Positions 59,286 through 64,000 of a DNA stretch of 64,000 nucleotides are shown here, piece by piece. Position 1 is the first letter of the stretch, and each line of letters opens with the position of its first letter. Source of the stretch: CAYQJL01 sp964573295 (GTDB lineage Bacteria; Eisenbacteria; RBG-16-71-46; CAIMUX01; WJJG01); NCBI GenBank assembly GCA_964573295.1, contig CAZNJE010000022.1, positions 1 to 64,000 of the forward strand, given 5' to 3'. A program made the translations under genes and the position numbers. Below the pieces are notes generated by a model. The model was not told the DNA's origin, ran no database searches, and saw only the letters and a list, made by a program, of their open reading frames with translations.

Positions 59286-60415
59286 GATGCCTTCCTTCTG
59301 GCCTCAGTGCCGACCCCGCGTCCGAAAACCTGGTGCCGGGGACGGTAGGTCGCATCGGCCTTCATGAGAATGGACTCGAGCTCCTGCACATCCGAGCTGC
59401 GCGAGAGCGCCTCGTCCAGCGTGATCTTCCGGCTCTGGAAGGCCTGGAAGAGCGCTTGGTTCATCGTCATCATTCCGTACTTGGCGCCGGCCTGCATGAG
59501 GCTGTAGATCTGGTGTGACTTCCCTTCCCGGATCAGGGCGCTCATCGCCGGCGTGCACACCAGGACCTCGGAGATGTTGATCCGCCCGTGACCGCCGCGG
59601 CGCGGCACGAGCTGCTGCGTCACGATGCCGCGCAGGACGAAGGCCAGCTGGGAGAAGACTTGCTTCTGCTGGTTGGTGGGAAAGACATCCACGATGCGGT
59701 TGATCGCCTCGTAGGTCGAGTTCGTGTGCAGGGTCGCGAATACCAAGTGTCCGGTTTCAGCAATCGTCAGGGCGGCCTGAATGGTCTCGAGGTCGCGCAT
59801 CTCACCGATCAGGATGACGTCGGGGTCCTGGCGCAAGACGTATTTGAGCGCCTGCGGGAAACTGTTCGTATCGGAACCGATCTCGCGCTGGTTGACGATC
59901 GCGCGCTTGTGTTGGTGCACATACTCGATGGGGTCTTCGATCGTGATGATGTGGCAGGAACGTTCTTCGTTGATCTTATCGATCAGACCCGCCAGCGTGG
60001 TCGACTTGCCGCTCCCGGTCGGGCCGGTGACGAGCACGAGCCCGTTGGGAGAATCGGCGAACTCGCGGACCGCCTTCGGCAGCCCGAGTTCCTCGACCGT
60101 CATGATGCCGAACGGAATCATCCGGATGGCCCCGGTGGTGACGCCCCGCTGGGAAAATACGTTGGCACGGAACCGCGCCAGGCTCTTGATGCCGAAAGAG
60201 AGGTCGAGTTCGTGCTCGTTTTCGAAACGCTTCTTCTGGTCGTCGCGCAGAATCGAGTAGACCAGCTTCTCGCAGGTCTCCGGATCCAGCGGATCGTGCC
60301 CGCTGGCATCGAGCACCCCATCGACTCGGAATTGCGGCGGGACGCCGGCGGTCAGATGCAAGTCCGACGCGCCCCGTTCCACCATCTCGGCCAGCAAGTC
60401 CCGCAGGGATACCAT
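59282..60415 (-). CDS. pilT: Type IV pilus retraction ATPase PilT
   Basis: 377 residues. PAS-like N-terminus (SDLHLTAGVPPQFRVDGVL), Walker A VTGPTGSGKSTTLAG, Asp box IITIEDPIEYVHQHK, Walker B DPDVILIGEMRDLET, His box GHLVFATLHTNS, and the PilT-specific AIRNLIRE-like motif (TPAMSALIREGKSHQI) needed for retraction. It depolymerises the fibre. ATG at 60415 follows GGAGGG. Confidence 0.96.
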   Translation of the reverse strand: MVSLRDLLAEMVERGASDLHLTAGVPPQFRVDGVLDASGHDPLDPETCEKLVYSILRDDQKKRFENEHELDLSFGIKSLARFRANVFSQRGVTTGAIRMIPFGIMTVEELGLPKAVREFADSPNGLVLVTGPTGSGKSTTLAGLIDKINEERSCHIITIEDPIEYVHQHKRAIVNQREIGSDTNSFPQALKYVLRQDPDVILIGEMRDLETIQAALTIAETGHLVFATLHTNSTYEAINRIVDVFPTNQQKQVFSQLAFVLRGIVTQQLVPRRGGHGRINISEVLVCTPAMSALIREGKSHQIYSLMQAGAKYGMMTMNQALFQAFQSRKITLDEALSRSSDVQELESILMKADATYRPRHQVFGRGVGTEARRKAS

Positions 60416-60510
60416 CCGGTTCCCTCCCCTGGTGTGGTTGGGTCAATAGCGACAAGGCGCCGGGGAACCCTCGCGGGCTTTCCTACCCGGCCGACCGCAC
60501 CGGCTCCGCG

Positions 60511-60592
60511 GGCAGCCTTCCGCGATGAAGAGCGGGGGCCGCTGCGCCGCGCGGCCTTCCTCGATCAAGAACGGGCCGCTGTGCCGGGCGGC
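60511..60592. repeat. Imperfect tandem repeat of about 40 nt between pilT and pilB
   Basis: Two related units, each containing CTTCC(G/T)CGAT(G/C)AAGA(G/A)CGG and a GCCGCTG(C/T)GCCG block, fill most of the 177-nt gap before the pilB end (60593). Their origin is unclear. Confidence 0.6.
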
Positions 60593-62305
<1,713 letters not shown>

Positions 62306-62456
62306 CGTGCGGACTCCTCATTGATTCTCCGCCGCATACTCCTCCCCATCGCACGGTCGGCATCCCTGAAAGCGGCGGGAAGCGAACCACATCAGCGTTC
62401 GGCGGGAGTCGATCTGCGTTGGATACCACGCCCTGTATCCCTCTGCGCCGAGGGAG

Positions 62457-62473
62457 ACAACTCGCGTGCCACC
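62457..62473 (-). promoter_or_regulatory. Sigma-54 promoter of the pilB operon
   Basis: On the minus strand GGTGGCACG-CGAG-TTGT: the -24 element TGGCACG is perfect, with TTGT for TTGC at -12. Transcription would start about 140 nt before pilB and could cover pilB-T-C-S-R. Confidence 0.65.
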
Positions 62474-62557
62474 GGGGGAGGTGTGAGAAATGGTATGAGG
62501 AACTCTTCGGAATGCATTGATATTCGGATCGTTACGTACGCCAATCCGATAAAGGGT

Positions 62558-63007
62558 CTAGGGCCGTACGGCCGAATCGGCCATGCATTGCGAGAATCGC
62601 AATCCGGTCGCGTGCAAGCTGCACGGCTGGGCCACCGTGACGAGCCCGGCCAGATCGCTCAGCCGTCCGGGCCCGATTCCCCGGACCTGCCGCAGCTCGG
62701 CCACACTGCCGAAACGGCCCACCCTACGCCGGTAGGCCAGGATTCGCCCGGCCAGCGTCGGCCCGATCCCCGGCAACGCCTCCAGATCCAGGCTGTCGGC
62801 GAGGTTCAGGTCGAGGAACCCGTCCCGAAAGACCGTTTCCGGCCGGCCCCGGATTGGCGCGAACGAGCCATCTCTCGTGCTGTCGGGCAACGCCGCAGCC
62901 GGATCGGGCTCACGCCAGAGGAGTTCGGCGGCGCTCACCAGGTACCCGCCGGCCAGCAGGACCACCAGTGCTCCCAGAAGGCGGCGCTCGGCCGCGGTGA
63001 AGGTCAT
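62558..63007 (-). CDS. ComEA-like helix-hairpin-helix protein
   Basis: 149 residues. One N-terminal membrane helix (RRLLGALVVLLAGGYLVSAA), then a ComEA-type HhH pair: LNLADSLDLEALPGIGPTLA and FGSVAELRQVRGIGPGRLSD. ComEA-type proteins bind incoming DNA in the periplasm during transformation. The last 20 residues (SLHATGLRFSQCMADSAVRP) are unlike the family and coincide with dyad elements upstream of pilB. ATG at 63007. Confidence 0.82.
   Translation of the reverse strand: MTFTAAERRLLGALVVLLAGGYLVSAAELLWREPDPAAALPDSTRDGSFAPIRGRPETVFRDGFLDLNLADSLDLEALPGIGPTLAGRILAYRRRVGRFGSVAELRQVRGIGPGRLSDLAGLVTVAQPCSLHATGLRFSQCMADSAVRP
62587..62623. promoter_or_regulatory. Dyad and enhancer-like element upstream of the pilB promoter
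   Basis: ATTGCGA-GAA-TCGCAAT (62587-62603) is a perfect 7-bp palindrome with a 3-nt centre. TGCAAGCTGCA (62613-62623) differs at 2 of 11 positions from the pilA element TGCAGTCTGCA and is about 145 bp upstream of the -24 box. Both lie in the 3' end of the comEA-like gene. Confidence 0.5.
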
Positions 63008-63049
63008 GGGTTCAGATCCTCACGCCCCATCCCTACGTGGGCCGGGCAC

Positions 63050-64000
63050 CTAGTCGAGGAAGTGCCACTCGATGCCCATGCGGTATCCGCGTCCGGGAAG
63101 GGGCATCCATCCATCATCGTAGGTAGCCGACTCGCCCCAATCGCCCGGCGCGCTCGGGTCGCCCAGCGCGTTGTGGAGCGCCATGAAGAAGGAGGCATCC
63201 CGAATTCGTCCCCGCCCCTCCAGATCCAGCCGGGCATGCTCGGGTAGCTCTCCATAGGGACTCGTCCGGGACCCGGTGTAGACCACGGTCGCCACACCCT
63301 GCCAGAGCAGGTCGCCCCTGAAAACGCTCCCCTCGGCCACCAGTGACACCTGCCCTCGCTCGCCCGGCTGAAAGACCGGCAGCTCCGCGAACGTTCGCGG
63401 CGTCAGCATGACCCGGCCCGATCCCTCCAGCGCAAAGCCGTAGAGGAGGTCGATACGGCCGCTCCCTTGCCAGGCCCAGAGATCGGCATCGCTCAGCAGT
63501 TGATCGCTCTGGAGCGATTCCCGGTCAGCCGGCACCAGGCGGGCGGCCTGATCGCCGCGCAATCCAATCCCGTTCTCGATGCGTCGCCACTCGGGCCCGG
63601 TCTCCAGCCGCAGCGGCCCGGCTCGCAAGCGCATACCCACGACGAGTTCGGTCACCCGCCGCAGTCCGCCCGTCGAAGCGTCCTCTCCGCCGGGGAAGAA
63701 CAGGCCCCGTTCGAGCGCGGCTACCCCGTCCGGTTCGGCCCGCGGCACGAACTGCTGCGTGCCGCCGGACCATGCGCGGGCGAAGCCCCCCCACACGGTG
63801 CCCGGCTCGTAGGCTACGTCCAGATGCGCCCGCAGGTGTCCGGACTGCCACCAGGGATCGCTGTACCCAACGGCGGCTCGGTACGACCAGGGACCCGTCG
63901 CATGGACCCAGCCCATAGCGAGTCCCATGCCAGTGCGTGACCAGTTCTGCTCGCGGACGTGCCGGCGTCCGTAGCTCATTTGGGTGTGCTCGATCCCGAT
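63050..64000 (-). CDS. Outer-membrane beta-barrel protein (TonB-dependent-receptor-like), 5' end outside window
   Basis: At least 316 residues; the frame is open to the window edge (IGIEHTQ precedes the first ATG at 63979), so the gene is truncated. Alternating hydrophobic/polar strands with aromatic girdles (TGMGLAMGWVHATGPWSYRA, LRAHLDVAYEPGTVWGGFAR, AGPLRLETGPEWRRIENGIG) and the C-terminal YRMGIEWHFLD ending near an aromatic residue fit a porin or TonB-dependent receptor barrel. The ligand is unknown. It lies 42 nt upstream of the comEA-like gene. Confidence 0.7.
   Translation of the reverse strand: MGIEHTQMSYGRRHVREQNWSRTGMGLAMGWVHATGPWSYRAAVGYSDPWWQSGHLRAHLDVAYEPGTVWGGFARAWSGGTQQFVPRAEPDGVAALERGLFFPGGEDASTGGLRRVTELVVGMRLRAGPLRLETGPEWRRIENGIGLRGDQAARLVPADRESLQSDQLLSDADLWAWQGSGRIDLLYGFALEGSGRVMLTPRTFAELPVFQPGERGQVSLVAEGSVFRGDLLWQGVATVVYTGSRTSPYGELPEHARLDLEGRGRIRDASFFMALHNALGDPSAPGDWGESATYDDGWMPLPGRGYRMGIEWHFLD

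Overview
This is a 64 kb stretch of a high-GC, gene-dense, Gram-negative chromosome with almost no mobile DNA. The Gram-negative assignment rests on a lipid A acyltransferase (LpxL type), a type IV pilus secretin with its PilMNOP alignment proteins, and a beta-barrel outer-membrane protein at the right edge. The lineage is uncertain. The order of the pilus genes (pilB-T-C-S-R-A, ABC exporter, pilD-M-N-O-P-Q) matches the Myxococcus xanthus locus. However, the archaeal/eukaryotic-type phenylalanyl-tRNA synthetase, a DUF5683 protein, a myo-inositol-phosphate synthase and a selenocysteine tRNA together would also fit a deltaproteobacteria-like or FCB-group candidate phylum. No rRNA or other strong taxonomic marker is present.

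Layout. 1-4.2 kb: a gene end, tRNA-Ala, a phosphatase/sulfatase-superfamily TPR lipoprotein, then tRNA-Leu with its own terminator followed by murB. 4.2-20.8 kb (minus strand): two secreted unknown proteins translationally coupled to pheT/pheS, then rsmE, dnaJ, a polysaccharide pair (polyprenyl glycosylphosphotransferase and GT4 glycosyltransferase), hemW, lepB, lepA, a DUF5683 membrane protein, tRNA-Sec, a TPR protein and ridA. 21-25 kb: a phosphohexomutase, a methyltransferase, a small lower-GC island carrying a hicB-hicA toxin-antitoxin pair, then tRNA-Thr and tRNA-Phe. 24.8-31.3 kb: a receiver protein and an atypical sensor kinase without the phospho-acceptor histidine, divergent from a DUF3467 gene and an aminotransferase; then a LysR regulator divergent from inositol-phosphate synthase. 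31.4-38.5 kb (minus strand): FAH hydrolase, lpxL, dprA, a HEAT-repeat gene, obg, an FmdB-type zinc ribbon, coaD, rsmD and tatA.

38.5-62.3 kb is one complete type IV pilus locus. A plus-strand minor-pilin operon (pilV, pilX, FimT/GspH, and a 953-residue PilW-like prepilin fused to four fibronectin-III-like domains and a LamG-like domain) converges on the minus-strand core cluster: pilB, pilT, pilC, pilS, pilR, pilA, a second pilin, an ABC exporter, a TPR protein, pilD, pilM, pilN, pilO, pilP and pilQ. A comEA-like gene and a TonB-receptor-like barrel lie upstream of pilB. With dprA elsewhere in the window, the contents would support natural transformation.

Regulation. Sigma-54 (-24/-12) promoter sequences can be read upstream of pilA and pilB, with a weaker one before the minor-pilin operon. 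A repeated element, TGCAGTCTGCA or a close variant, sits about 110-190 bp upstream of each. PilR is an NtrC-type activator encoded in the same cluster, so these elements are good candidates for PilR enhancer sites; that link is inferred. The most unusual features are the giant pilin-adhesin fusion, the archaeal-type PheRS with a zinc-ribbon insertion in PheT, the tRNA-Sec beside a 13-bp inverted repeat, the histidine-less kinase, and a collagen-like reading frame immediately after the aminotransferase stop codon.
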